Shown piece after piece: positions 1-7,042 of a DNA stretch of 18,369 bases; within the stretch, counting starts at the first letter, position 1, and the number at the start of each line of letters is the position of its first letter. The translations under genes and the position numbers were made by a program. The notes beneath the pieces are model-generated. The model worked only from the letters and a program-made list of their open reading frames with translations, was not told where the DNA came from and did no database searches. This DNA comes from Rugosibacter sp. (GTDB lineage Bacteria; Pseudomonadota; Gammaproteobacteria; Burkholderiales; Rhodocyclaceae). The DNA lies in NCBI GenBank assembly GCA_030652715.1, contig JAUSQB010000317.1:1-18369 (forward strand). The letters are read 5' to 3'.

Positions 1-1
1 C

Positions 2-607
2 GACATTCGCGAATTCGTTCCCGGCGCCTTGCCGGACGGCCTGCTTGACCGTCTCTACGCTGCCGCCCACGCCGCGCCTTCAGTCGGCTACATGCAGCCC
101 TGGCGCTTGATTCACGTCAGCGACCCGACACTGCGCGACAACATGGCGCAACTCGTCGAAGAAGAACGCCTGCGCACTGCTGCCGAATTGCCCTCGCGCA
201 CGGCGGAATTTCTCAAGCTCAAAGTCGAAGGCATCAAAAGCTGCGCAGAAGTCATCGTCGTGGCGCTCATGGACGGCTGCGAAAACCACCTATTCGGCAA
301 GCGCACGATGCCCGAAATGGCGCTCGCCTCGGCCGCCTGCGCCATTCAAAATATTTGGCTAACCGCACGCGCCGAAGGCGTCGGCCTGGGCTGGGTATCC
401 TTTTTCGAGCCCGCTGCCTTAGCGCGCCTGTTTGCCATGCCACCCGGCGCCAAACCCATTGCCATCCTGTGCCTGGGCCACGTCGCCAAATTCGCTAACC
501 AGCCCACGTTAGAGGCACTCGGCTGGGGGCAGCGCCTGCCGATCGAAGCAGTCGTGTTTGAAAATCAATGGCCAGCCGATGCGCAGCCAACGCCGACAGC
601 ATACTGA
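2..607 (+). CDS. bluB: 5,6-dimethylbenzimidazole synthase BluB (5'-truncated by window edge)
   Basis: BluB is a flavin-destructase of the nitroreductase fold that converts reduced FMN and O2 into 5,6-dimethylbenzimidazole, the lower ligand of vitamin B12. The reading frame is open from the first bases (DIREFVPGALPDG), so the real start lies outside the window; the TTG at 29 is internal. Family hallmarks seen are the AAHAAPSVGYMQPWRLI segment near the N-terminus, the central stretch with MPEMALASAACAIQNIWLTARAEG, and the C-terminal GVGLGWVSFFEP and ILCLGHV blocks. Together these separate BluB from ordinary nitroreductases. About 201 residues are visible; probably about 20 are missing. It ends 9 bp before the stop of the convergent signalling gene. 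The cob genes and btuF further right support a B12 role. Assignment is by motif recall, not by a search. Confidence 0.9.
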   Translation, partial: DIREFVPGALPDGLLDRLYAAAHAAPSVGYMQPWRLIHVSDPTLRDNMAQLVEEERLRTAAELPSRTAEFLKLKVEGIKSCAEVIVVALMDGCENHLFGKRTMPEMALASAACAIQNIWLTARAEGVGLGWVSFFEPAALARLFAMPPGAKPIAILCLGHVAKFANQPTLEALGWGQRLPIEAVVFENQWPADAQPTPTAY

Positions 608-616
608 ATTGCTATC

Positions 617-3031
617 TCAGGATGATTGCTTGATAGCCAGCACAGCCTGGTTGCGCAGGGTCTTCAACAGTTGCAATTCCTTTTCGGAAATCTCGATAGA
701 GCCAGCCTGACTCTTGTCACAATAGATCAAGGCTACCGGTTTGCCCTTGATGCTCAGGGGGAACAAAATAAATGTGCGCGCCGACATGCCTTTCCGATAC
801 CACGCGGGAATTTTGTCGGCAATTTTCGGATCATCGATATCGCTGATCAAGATATCCACTGTTTTTGAGCTTGCCAAGTGAAAAACGTCCGGTGCAAAAG
901 ATAGAGGAAAACGAAACAATTTGACCAGCGCATCCGTATCGGGACCAAAACCGAACCGCCCCACCATCTGATCCATGCGCACATCCTTAAGACAGAGTAT
1001 CACCCGACTGAAACCCATGGCCCGATACATGGTTTCGAGAATAATGCGCAAGATGTCGCTGAGTGAAAAATCGTCCACCAGGGAATTGCTGATATCCTGG
1101 ATGCCTGCTGTGAGAATGGATTCAGATTTATCCCGATCTACCGGTCCATAGGCACCCGCCGGATCAGGCTGGTCGTCAGCCAATACCGTCCCGGCCAGCG
1201 AGGCCCCGAGAGTCTCAGCGGTATTTGACGGTTGTGGGACAACATTGCCGCCTAGAGTCGCACCGGTAAAGGAGGCCACCTGGCAAGCGAAAGGACTTTG
1301 CTTCAGATTAACCTGAAGGATGCTGGCAATTTGTGTCAATTCATCGAAAGACTGTTCCAGCACTCCTTGCAACTGCTTATCGGAAAACTGCATGCTGGTA
1401 GAAAAACGGGCAGATACCTGCCGGATTGCCTGAGGTCGAGCTTCTACCGGTGTTGCTGCCATGATGGCACACAACTCGTTGGCAAATCCCGAGGTGACAC
1501 GCAATATTTCATCGTGCGTCGCGGGTTTTGGCACCCTCTCTGCGGAAAGCTTGCGCATGCTGTTGACGATGGATGCAGGGAAACCCCAGTTACGTGCGAT
1601 ACCAATGCCCAATTCCTCGAAGGAAATGCCTAATACCTGCACTGCAACCTGGTCCTCCTGCATTTTTGCCTGCTGCATCAAAATGCGCATGGTCTCCACC
1701 TCCTCGGGGAAGTAGTACTGAGCCAGCAATTTGCCCAGACTGTGGAACAAGGCGCAGATAAATGCTTCTTCGGACTCCCTCGCCATGAATTTCTTGCCCG
1801 CATTTCTCGCCAGCAAACCCGCCAGATTGGCGTACAAAAAGCTTTCCTTCAAATCCTTGATATTGTTTTTGTTTTGCAAATGCTCAAATAACAAAATGGT
1901 AACGGCGATATTGCGCACGGCATCGAAACCCAGCACTACCACGGCACGGGATACCGTGCTGATATTGCCGCCCGCCTGTCGATAAGAAACAGAATTGACC
2001 AGGCGCAGAATCTTGTTGGTCAGTGCGTAATCCTTGAGTATGGTATCGGAGAGCTTGTGTATGCTTTCTTTGTCGGAATCAGTCAGCTTGTTGATAGCCG
2101 ATACCGAACTTGACAGGGCTGGAAAATCGGATTTATGGCGCATGCGCCGCAGGAGAAATTCCAGCGTACTCTGCTTTTGCGGCTCGCCTCCCTTCGGTGC
2201 ATCCACGCTGCCCGAAAAAAGGTATTGATCCAGTGCCTGGCGCATTTGCATGGCATCGGCAAAACCCAACGCCGGATTGCGGTCGCAGGCTTTAAGAATG
2301 ATGGCCCCCAGTCTGTCGTCGATTCCCGGAGGCAACCGCACATCTTCTCCCTTTTTCTGCGTGTATCTGTCAACACTGCCGTCTTGTCCCGAATTTTGTT
2401 CTGACACCATCGCCAGAAAAATCAACCCGATGGCGTGAATGTCGCATCGTGCAACGGCCAGACCCTGCAGCTCGGCACTCTGGATATCGCCCAATTGGGT
2501 AGCAATGCCAAAGTTCATGATACGGGGAACGCCCTCAGCATCAAGGATGATATTTGCAGGGTGCAGATCACCATGGATGATGCCTTGCATATGTGCCTGG
2601 GCCAGACCATCCACCACCTGCCGCATCAGATCGGCAGCACGGGCCGACTCGACAGGGCCATCTCCCTGCAAGACATCGGCCAGAGTACGACCATCAACAA
2701 ACTCGAAGACCAGATAAGGATCGCCGTCCTGCTCTCCTGCATCAAAAATTGGTACTACATTGGCATGTCTCAGGTTGCTGACTACTCTTGCTTCGGCCAG
2801 CAACCTCTGGTTGAGCCGGGCATCGGCATGATCAAAATGCATGGTCTTGATCGCCACCTCTCGCTGCAACTGCGGATCCCAGGCAAGATAAAGCACACTT
2901 TGCTCGCCGCGCCCCAGTTCGCGACGAATTTCGAAACGTCCAATAAGTTGATGCATTTTTCCCAAGCCCTTTGTATTTTCCAAGCCCTTTGAAACCTCTG
3001 TGGCATAGCTGATTTTGATTGTGGAAAACAT
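617..3031 (-). CDS. Kinase-like (degenerate) / HDOD / GAF multidomain signalling protein
   Basis: An 804-residue cytoplasmic protein with no evident membrane helix. Residues about 32-270 follow the Hanks-type Ser/Thr kinase fold: G-loop GRGEQSVLY (40-48), VAIK lysine at 62, catalytic loop HGDLHPAN (153-160), and an RCDIHAIG helix about 195-202. Several kinase signatures are altered: HRD reads HGD, the DFG metal-binding Asp reads Asn (NFG, 173-175), and the GTxxYMAPE activation segment is essentially absent. Residues about 285-500 form an HDOD domain (SDFPALSSS, LVNSVSYR, AVVVLGFDAVRN, ALFHSLGKLL), and about 640-800 a GAF domain. HDOD proteins are generally signalling or output modules without hydrolase activity. 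Start: ATG at 3031 gives the full length. ATG at 2956 (residue 26, just before the kinase fold) is an attractive alternative with purine-rich sequence upstream. Domain calls are strong; kinase activity is doubtful and the target unknown. Confidence 0.85.
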   Translation of the reverse strand: MFSTIKISYATEVSKGLENTKGLGKMHQLIGRFEIRRELGRGEQSVLYLAWDPQLQREVAIKTMHFDHADARLNQRLLAEARVVSNLRHANVVPIFDAGEQDGDPYLVFEFVDGRTLADVLQGDGPVESARAADLMRQVVDGLAQAHMQGIIHGDLHPANIILDAEGVPRIMNFGIATQLGDIQSAELQGLAVARCDIHAIGLIFLAMVSEQNSGQDGSVDRYTQKKGEDVRLPPGIDDRLGAIILKACDRNPALGFADAMQMRQALDQYLFSGSVDAPKGGEPQKQSTLEFLLRRMRHKSDFPALSSSVSAINKLTDSDKESIHKLSDTILKDYALTNKILRLVNSVSYRQAGGNISTVSRAVVVLGFDAVRNIAVTILLFEHLQNKNNIKDLKESFLYANLAGLLARNAGKKFMARESEEAFICALFHSLGKLLAQYYFPEEVETMRILMQQAKMQEDQVAVQVLGISFEELGIGIARNWGFPASIVNSMRKLSAERVPKPATHDEILRVTSGFANELCAIMAATPVEARPQAIRQVSARFSTSMQFSDKQLQGVLEQSFDELTQIASILQVNLKQSPFACQVASFTGATLGGNVVPQPSNTAETLGASLAGTVLADDQPDPAGAYGPVDRDKSESILTAGIQDISNSLVDDFSLSDILRIILETMYRAMGFSRVILCLKDVRMDQMVGRFGFGPDTDALVKLFRFPLSFAPDVFHLASSKTVDILISDIDDPKIADKIPAWYRKGMSARTFILFPLSIKGKPVALIYCDKSQAGSIEISEKELQLLKTLRNQAVLAIKQSS
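2956..2991. repeat. 18-bp tandem duplication in the kinase-like gene N-terminus
   Basis: Two adjacent 18-bp units, 2956-2973 and 2974-2991, match at 16 of 18 positions (core CCAAGCCCTTTG on the + strand). On the coding (-) strand they encode the repeated KGLEN/KGLGK residues immediately ahead of the internal ATG at 2956. Only this extended N-terminus uses them as coding sequence. If translation starts at 2956 they are 5' leader. Confidence 0.6.
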
Positions 3032-3330
3032 CAGTAAACCGCTTCAGCATGCTGCGACGCACTACGCCAATATCATAACTTCCGCAAAACGCATGCTACT
3101 CGACGGACACAGATCATGCAACGGCATGAACACCAATGATGCCGCACAATTTGTCCTCTGCCTGAAAAAAGTTACCTGCTCTATTCTCAATATGGAATCC
3201 CTCTTGACCGCGTGGGCAACGTCGGCCAGAATATTGAAATTACCGAATTACATCAGGTTACATTGAATCATGTAAGCTGGTTGCAAGTTGTGTAAGAATC
3301 CAGTCTTCACTTACTTCCGAAAGGAATCCC
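3032..3330. other. Divergent intergenic region between the kinase-like gene and the CigR-like gene
   Basis: A stretch of 299 bp, visibly more AT-rich than its neighbours in the right half. It must hold the promoters for the minus-strand signalling gene and the plus-strand exported protein. An open frame crosses it on the + strand (3015-3266), but the translation has no recognisable motif and overlaps the kinase-like gene start, so I do not call it a gene. The only specific signal is the TTACAT/ATGTAA array at 3248-3275. I cannot place a convincing -35/-10 pair. Confidence 0.5.
3248..3275. promoter_or_regulatory. Operator-like TTACAT / TTACAT / ATGTAA array
   Basis: TTACAT occurs at 3248-3253 and again at 3258-3263, exactly 10 bp (one helical turn) apart. 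It is followed by the inverted copy ATGTAA at 3270-3275, giving a perfect 6-6-6 dyad TTACAT-tgaatc-ATGTAA at 3258-3275. A further TGTAAG lies at 3291-3296, 20 bp after the one at 3271. The array ends 55 bp before the ATG of the CigR-like gene, a position typical of a regulator-binding site. The regulator is unknown. Confidence 0.4.
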
Positions 3331-3900
3331 ATGAAAAACCCGAACCGCGTCACATCCCTTGCAAAGGCATGTCTACTTGGCCTTTTCATGGCGACACCGT
3401 TTGTAGCCAATCCAGCCTATGCAGAAAAACCCGCCTGGGCCGGTAATAGCGACCACTCAGCGCGAGAAGATCACAAGCCTCAGCCGGGCGACGACAAGAA
3501 ACGTCAAGAGAAAAAAGGCAAGCATCACCAGAGCAATGCCGACCAGAGTTCCACCCGCACATCCCGTGATGCACCACGGATTTCCATCAACGCATATTTC
3601 ACTGATAAGGAGCGCACATATACGCGCAACTATTATCATGAAGAATTCAAACGCGGCCATTGCCCCCCGGGACTCGCCAAAAAGAATAATGGTTGCCTGC
3701 CCCCGGGACAGGCAAAACAATGGCATATAGGCTCACCTTTGCCAAGCACAGTGGTTTATTACCCCGTACCCAACGAGGTCATACTTCATTTGCGTCCACC
3801 TCCATCCGGCCATCGATACGTACAAGTCGCCTCGGATATTCTGCTACTTGCCGTCGGTACCAGCATGGTCGTTGATGCCATTGAAAACTTGAGTCAATAA
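3331..3900 (+). CDS. Exported CigR/RcnB-like protein
   Basis: A 189-residue protein with a clear Sec signal peptide: basic N-terminus, hydrophobic core about 9-25, and a likely cut after the PAYA at 28-31. A long, highly polar and charged segment (about 35-80, rich in Lys, Asp, His, Gln) follows. Residues 111-134 carry a repeat-like CPPGLAKKNNGC / LPPGQAK motif, and the C-terminus ends in GHRYVQVASDILLLAVGTS. The PPGLAK...PPGQAK and RYVxVxxDILLLA pattern is what I know from periplasmic RcnB/CigR-type proteins; RcnB modulates nickel/cobalt efflux and CigR is linked to Salmonella virulence control. Two cysteines (111 and 122) flank the first PPG motif. The start is supported by AGGAA about 6 nt upstream. 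No nickel or cobalt transporter is nearby, so a metal role is only a family-based guess. Confidence 0.65.
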   Translation: MKNPNRVTSLAKACLLGLFMATPFVANPAYAEKPAWAGNSDHSAREDHKPQPGDDKKRQEKKGKHHQSNADQSSTRTSRDAPRISINAYFTDKERTYTRNYYHEEFKRGHCPPGLAKKNNGCLPPGQAKQWHIGSPLPSTVVYYPVPNEVILHLRPPPSGHRYVQVASDILLLAVGTSMVVDAIENLSQ

Positions 3901-3946
3901 AAAAGATCGGCACACAAGCCTCAACTTGACCGCCATGTAAAATTTT

Positions 3947-3983
3947 CAAGGTATATCGTCAGCTCGCCTGGCGATATACCTTG
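3947..3983. terminator. Candidate transcription terminator or stable hairpin
   Basis: CAAGGTATATCG (3947-3958) pairs perfectly with CGATATACCTTG (3972-3983). Adding the T-G and C-G pairs inside gives a 14-bp stem around a 9-nt loop. It lies 47 bp after the CigR-like stop and before the EamA gene, the expected place for a terminator. The following sequence (TTCGCC) lacks a proper T-run, so intrinsic termination is uncertain. Confidence 0.5.
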
Positions 3984-4082
3984 TTCGCCGAGTTAACCCG
4001 TTGTTCATGACACACACTAGCCACGTTTAAACCTTATTTCAGTTAGCATAGGCGCCCCTTAGAGCGGCATTAGAGAGTTCCT

Positions 4083-4973
4083 GTGCAATTAATTAATCGT
4101 TACCCCAAAGTATTCTTAGGCATTTTGATTTTGATCTGGGGACTGGGTTACCCGATCATGAAGTTTGGCTTGCAGTTTTGTCCACCTTTGTTATTCACCG
4201 GATTACGTGCAATGATCAGCGGGCTGGTGCTCTTCAGTTTCGCGCTGCATAGTGGCGAACATTTGAATCTTCAGAAAACATGGAAAGCGCTCCTGATTTC
4301 CACCCTGTTCAATGTGCTGCTGTTTTTTGGTGCCTCAGCGATTGCCGTCAAATTCCTGCCTTCCGGCATTGCCGCGATTTTGCTTTATGCGCAACCCATC
4401 ATTATCGGCCTGCTGGCACACTTTCTTCTGGCTGAAGTGCTTACCCTGCGAAAAATGACGGGGCTGGTGTTCGGCTTTTTGGGCGTAGCCATTATCAGCT
4501 ACAAAGGTATTACCGGTGATTTATCGCTCTATGGCGTCATCATGGGCCTGCTTTCCGCGCTGGGCTGGGCTTTGGGCACCATTCTGGTCAAACGCAGCAA
4601 TCCTCGCTCGATCTACTGGTTTATCTCGCTCCCCTTCATCCTCGGCGGCGGGCTGCTTTTCTGCCTGGGCCTGGCAATAGGCGAGAGCACCGCGACGATC
4701 GTCTGGAATCTGCCATTTATCGGTGCTTTACTTTGGGGCTCGCTCGTTGGCCTTGCCGCTTCCTGGGTGATCTGGTTTCATCTGGTGCGCACGGGAGACG
4801 CCAGCATATTATCCGCCAACACATTTTTAGTGCCTGTCGTCTCCGTTATCGCCGGCACGCTGTTGCTGGATGAAAAAATACCCGCCAGCCTGTTCCTGGG
4901 CGGCACGCTGGTTGTGCTTGGCATTTACCAGGTTAACCGGCCCGCCCGGAAAGCTTTGATCAACGCAACCTAG
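4083..4973 (+). CDS. EamA/DMT-superfamily transporter
   Basis: A 296-residue inner-membrane protein with about ten hydrophobic segments arranged as two EamA halves (roughly 10-140 and 150-288). It opens with the family-typical ILIWGLGYPIMKFGLQFCPP and ends in GTLLLDEKIPASLFLGGTLVVLGIYQVNR. EamA/DMT proteins export or import small metabolites; the substrate cannot be read from sequence. The start is GTG at 4083, since the first ATG in frame lies 26 codons in and would remove most of the first helix. A weak GAGAG stretch precedes it. It stands alone downstream of the hairpin at 3947. Its N-terminus closely resembles that of the second EamA protein at 7039-7980 (WGxxxPxMKxGLQxxPPLxF in both), so the two are likely paralogues. 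Confidence 0.85.
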   Translation: MQLINRYPKVFLGILILIWGLGYPIMKFGLQFCPPLLFTGLRAMISGLVLFSFALHSGEHLNLQKTWKALLISTLFNVLLFFGASAIAVKFLPSGIAAILLYAQPIIIGLLAHFLLAEVLTLRKMTGLVFGFLGVAIISYKGITGDLSLYGVIMGLLSALGWALGTILVKRSNPRSIYWFISLPFILGGGLLFCLGLAIGESTATIVWNLPFIGALLWGSLVGLAASWVIWFHLVRTGDASILSANTFLVPVVSVIAGTLLLDEKIPASLFLGGTLVVLGIYQVNRPARKALINAT

Positions 4974-5214
4974 AAACCTGGCGAAGCCTTTCCCTGTTTG
5001 CTGCGTCACCAGCTGCTGACTTTTCCACATCCAGCCACCTGTTTCACACTGGCTAGTAGATAGACCAACGATATTCAGCCGGACGTGCCCCCTATTCGCG
5101 CACACCGAGTATTAGAGAAAAGCACTTCCCTATCCGCTTACAAACTTTAACAGCATGGCGCCAACTTGGATTTTATAAAATCAAGGCTGCGCTTGCCCGG
5201 TGGCAATGCGGTCG

Positions 5215-5745
5215 TCAGAACCGGATATATGCATAGCCCTGCATTTGAAGATCAATGATTCGCGGATAAGCCCCGACGACGATCTTCACATCCGGCAGGA
5301 TATCTTCAACATTCCATCCTTGACTTTTCATCGTCTGTGCACAGAGTTCTATGCTGACACCACGCTTCACCAGCTCTTCAATCACATGTTTGTTGGGATT
5401 ACCTGCCTTTGAGCCTTTGAATCTGTCATATGATTTATCTGTGAGCATCCAATATCCGGCAGAATCGTGAAACACCGCATGAATAGAGCGATCTCCCTCG
5501 GCAATTGCCAATGAGTCATAGGTGCCCACAAGCTTCTGAAGGTAATACAGCCCCCGCCCGATGCCCCCTTTCCAGTCATCATCCTTGATCTGGTAGACGA
5601 CTCGGATATTCTTCTGAACGGATACGCCAATCGGCATACGCCCCTCCTCGGCACTTGAAATCCCTCCATGGACTGTAAACCCGACCAGGGCAAAACAAAA
5701 ACCGATCATGCGCATTCCTCGGCTTGCCTTTATACCTCTCGACAT
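5215..5745 (-). CDS. Secreted DsrE-like family protein
   Basis: A 176-residue protein starting with a signal peptide (MRMIGFCFALVGFTVHGG core, likely cleavage near SSA at 30-32) and followed by a single DsrE/DsrF-like alpha/beta domain. Diagnostic stretches are NIRVVYQIKDDD (46-57), IHAVFHDSAGYWML (88-101), VKRGVSIELCAQTMKSQGW (126-144) and DILPDVKIVVGAYPRIIDLQMQGYAYIRF to the end. DsrE-fold proteins take part in sulfur relay, and some exported relatives occur near sulfur or redox genes. One cysteine (135) remains in the mature protein, at the position family members commonly keep in the ...CAQTM... helix. The start is fixed by AGGAGAAAG a few bases upstream of ATG 5745. It is monocistronic, convergent with the EamA gene, with no sulfur-oxidation genes in view. 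Its role is unknown. Confidence 0.75.
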   Translation of the reverse strand: MSRGIKASRGMRMIGFCFALVGFTVHGGISSAEEGRMPIGVSVQKNIRVVYQIKDDDWKGGIGRGLYYLQKLVGTYDSLAIAEGDRSIHAVFHDSAGYWMLTDKSYDRFKGSKAGNPNKHVIEELVKRGVSIELCAQTMKSQGWNVEDILPDVKIVVGAYPRIIDLQMQGYAYIRF

Positions 5746-6106
5746 GTGCTTTCTCCTGTTTTCTTGCTAACGAAATTTCTATGGACTTCCCCTGTTTTGC
5801 AAGCTGGAAGTGACGTGGGTATGCTAAGCCAATCAAAGAAACAAAGCTACGGCAGCTCTCTATCGGGAACGCACTGCGGACAAGTATTATCGCTGCTTGG
5901 CGGGCATTCATAACTCGCCTGACTGCGGCGCTCTGCCCCGCCGATGCCGCCCGGGGTTGAATAATCCGCGCAAGCTGCGATAAACCTTCTTCGATAGCAG
6001 CAGTACCTGGCGGGAGAATATGAGCGGGTTTGATTTCATGCATTCTGCCTGTCTTTAGCGATGAGAACCAGCCCCCTTCCTTAGATTACCAGGTAAAACG
6101 TACTGG
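5746..6106. other. Gene-poor stretch (361 bp)
   Basis: It lies between the DsrE-like gene start (5745) and the btuF stop (6107), both on the minus strand. A minus-strand open frame from ATG 6043 runs across it and into the DsrE-like gene in another frame. Its product shows no recognisable domain, and the Shine-Dalgarno candidate before its ATG is poor. It could be a decayed gene, but I see no proof. The part next to 5745 should carry the DsrE-like promoter. No tRNA, riboswitch or convincing terminator was seen. Confidence 0.4.
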
Positions 6107-7042
6107 CTAGTTCGCTGCACGCTTCTCACGCGCGGCATCCAGTGCAAGACAAAGCTTTTCCGCCCCGTCCAAAAAACGCGGCGTATGCCGCTGGATTTCC
6201 TGCGGCGGGATGAAGTACAGGTTGTCGCGCTTAACTGCCGTCATGGTTTTCCAGCGCCGCCAATCGTTCAGCCACTCCGGGCGTTCATCGCCCATGCCGC
6301 TGGCAACAATCACTTCGGGGTTTGCGGCGATCACGGCTTCCACCGTCACGGTCGGCGCCAAAATGGGCAAAGCGCCAAACACGTTGCGCCCGCCGCATAA
6401 GCGAATGGCATCGCTGATGATCTGTTTGTCATTCACCGTCATCAAGGGCTGCTTCCAGATTTGATAAAACACATCCACCCCCGGGCGCTGGCTAAAGCGT
6501 GCCGCCAATGCCGCATGGCGCGCGCGAAATGCGGCGGCTGCCGGGTTGGCAACTGATTCAGTACCGGCCAGCGCGCCGAACCGTTCAATCTCGCGGGCCA
6601 CATCTTCGATGCGATTGGGTTGCGAGACATGGACAGCAACGCCCATCGCCTTTAATTTTTCCAGCGCGGCGGGCGAATTGCCGCTCTCCCAGGCAATGAC
6701 CAGATCAGGTTTTAAAGCCAGGATGGCTTCTAAGTCCAGCCGGGAATAGCCACCCACTTTAGGCAGCGCTTTGGCCGCTGGCGGATAGTCGCCATAGTCC
6801 ACATTGCCAACGAGTTGCCTGCCCGCACCCGCAGCGTAGAGCAGCTCGGTAATGTGTGGTGCCAGACTGATGATGCGCTGCGCTACGGCTTTGGGTACCG
6901 GGTTATCGGTAACAGGGTTGCGGGCAATATGATTAGCTGAGGTTGCTGTAGCGGTGATCGGAGGCTCGACTGCATAAACTGTAGGCCCTGCTGCCAAAAG
7001 CGCAGCAAAAATCGCCCAGTGGATTTTTCTTGTTTTCATCAT
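6107..7042 (-). CDS. btuF: BtuF-like periplasmic cobalamin/corrinoid-binding protein
   Basis: A 311-residue protein with a Sec signal peptide (IFAALLAAGPTVYA, cut about residue 24), an unusual Thr/Ala/Asn-rich linker (about 25-50), then a class III periplasmic binding protein fold. Family marks are RIISLAPHITELLYAAGAG (56-74), VGNVDYGDYPP with KVGGYSRLDLEAILALKPDLVIAW (about 78-118), and late WRRWKTMTAVKRDNLYFIPP. BtuF delivers cobalamin to the BtuCD ABC importer; iron-siderophore binders are related, but SLAPHITELLYAAG and GGYSRLDLE fit BtuF best. The ATG overlaps the stop of the upstream EamA gene (ATGA), implying translational coupling. No btuC or btuD lies beside it, which is unusual. The neighbouring cob genes support a corrinoid ligand. 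Confidence 0.85.
   Translation of the reverse strand: MMKTRKIHWAIFAALLAAGPTVYAVEPPITATATSANHIARNPVTDNPVPKAVAQRIISLAPHITELLYAAGAGRQLVGNVDYGDYPPAAKALPKVGGYSRLDLEAILALKPDLVIAWESGNSPAALEKLKAMGVAVHVSQPNRIEDVAREIERFGALAGTESVANPAAAAFRARHAALAARFSQRPGVDVFYQIWKQPLMTVNDKQIISDAIRLCGGRNVFGALPILAPTVTVEAVIAANPEVIVASGMGDERPEWLNDWRRWKTMTAVKRDNLYFIPPQEIQRHTPRFLDGAEKLCLALDAAREKRAAN

Noticed and set aside
3015..3266. Plus-strand open frame of 83 codons in the divergent region
   Set aside because: Starts inside the kinase-like gene, product has no motif, and it ends at the operator-like sites.
4827..5105. Minus-strand open frame after the EamA gene
   Set aside because: Overlaps the EamA 3' end in antisense and shows no domain; the 241-bp gap 4974-5214 otherwise shows nothing I can name.
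5579..6043. Minus-strand open frame of 154 codons spanning the gene-poor stretch
   Set aside because: It overlaps the well-supported DsrE-like gene in another frame, has a poor ribosome site and no recognisable motif.
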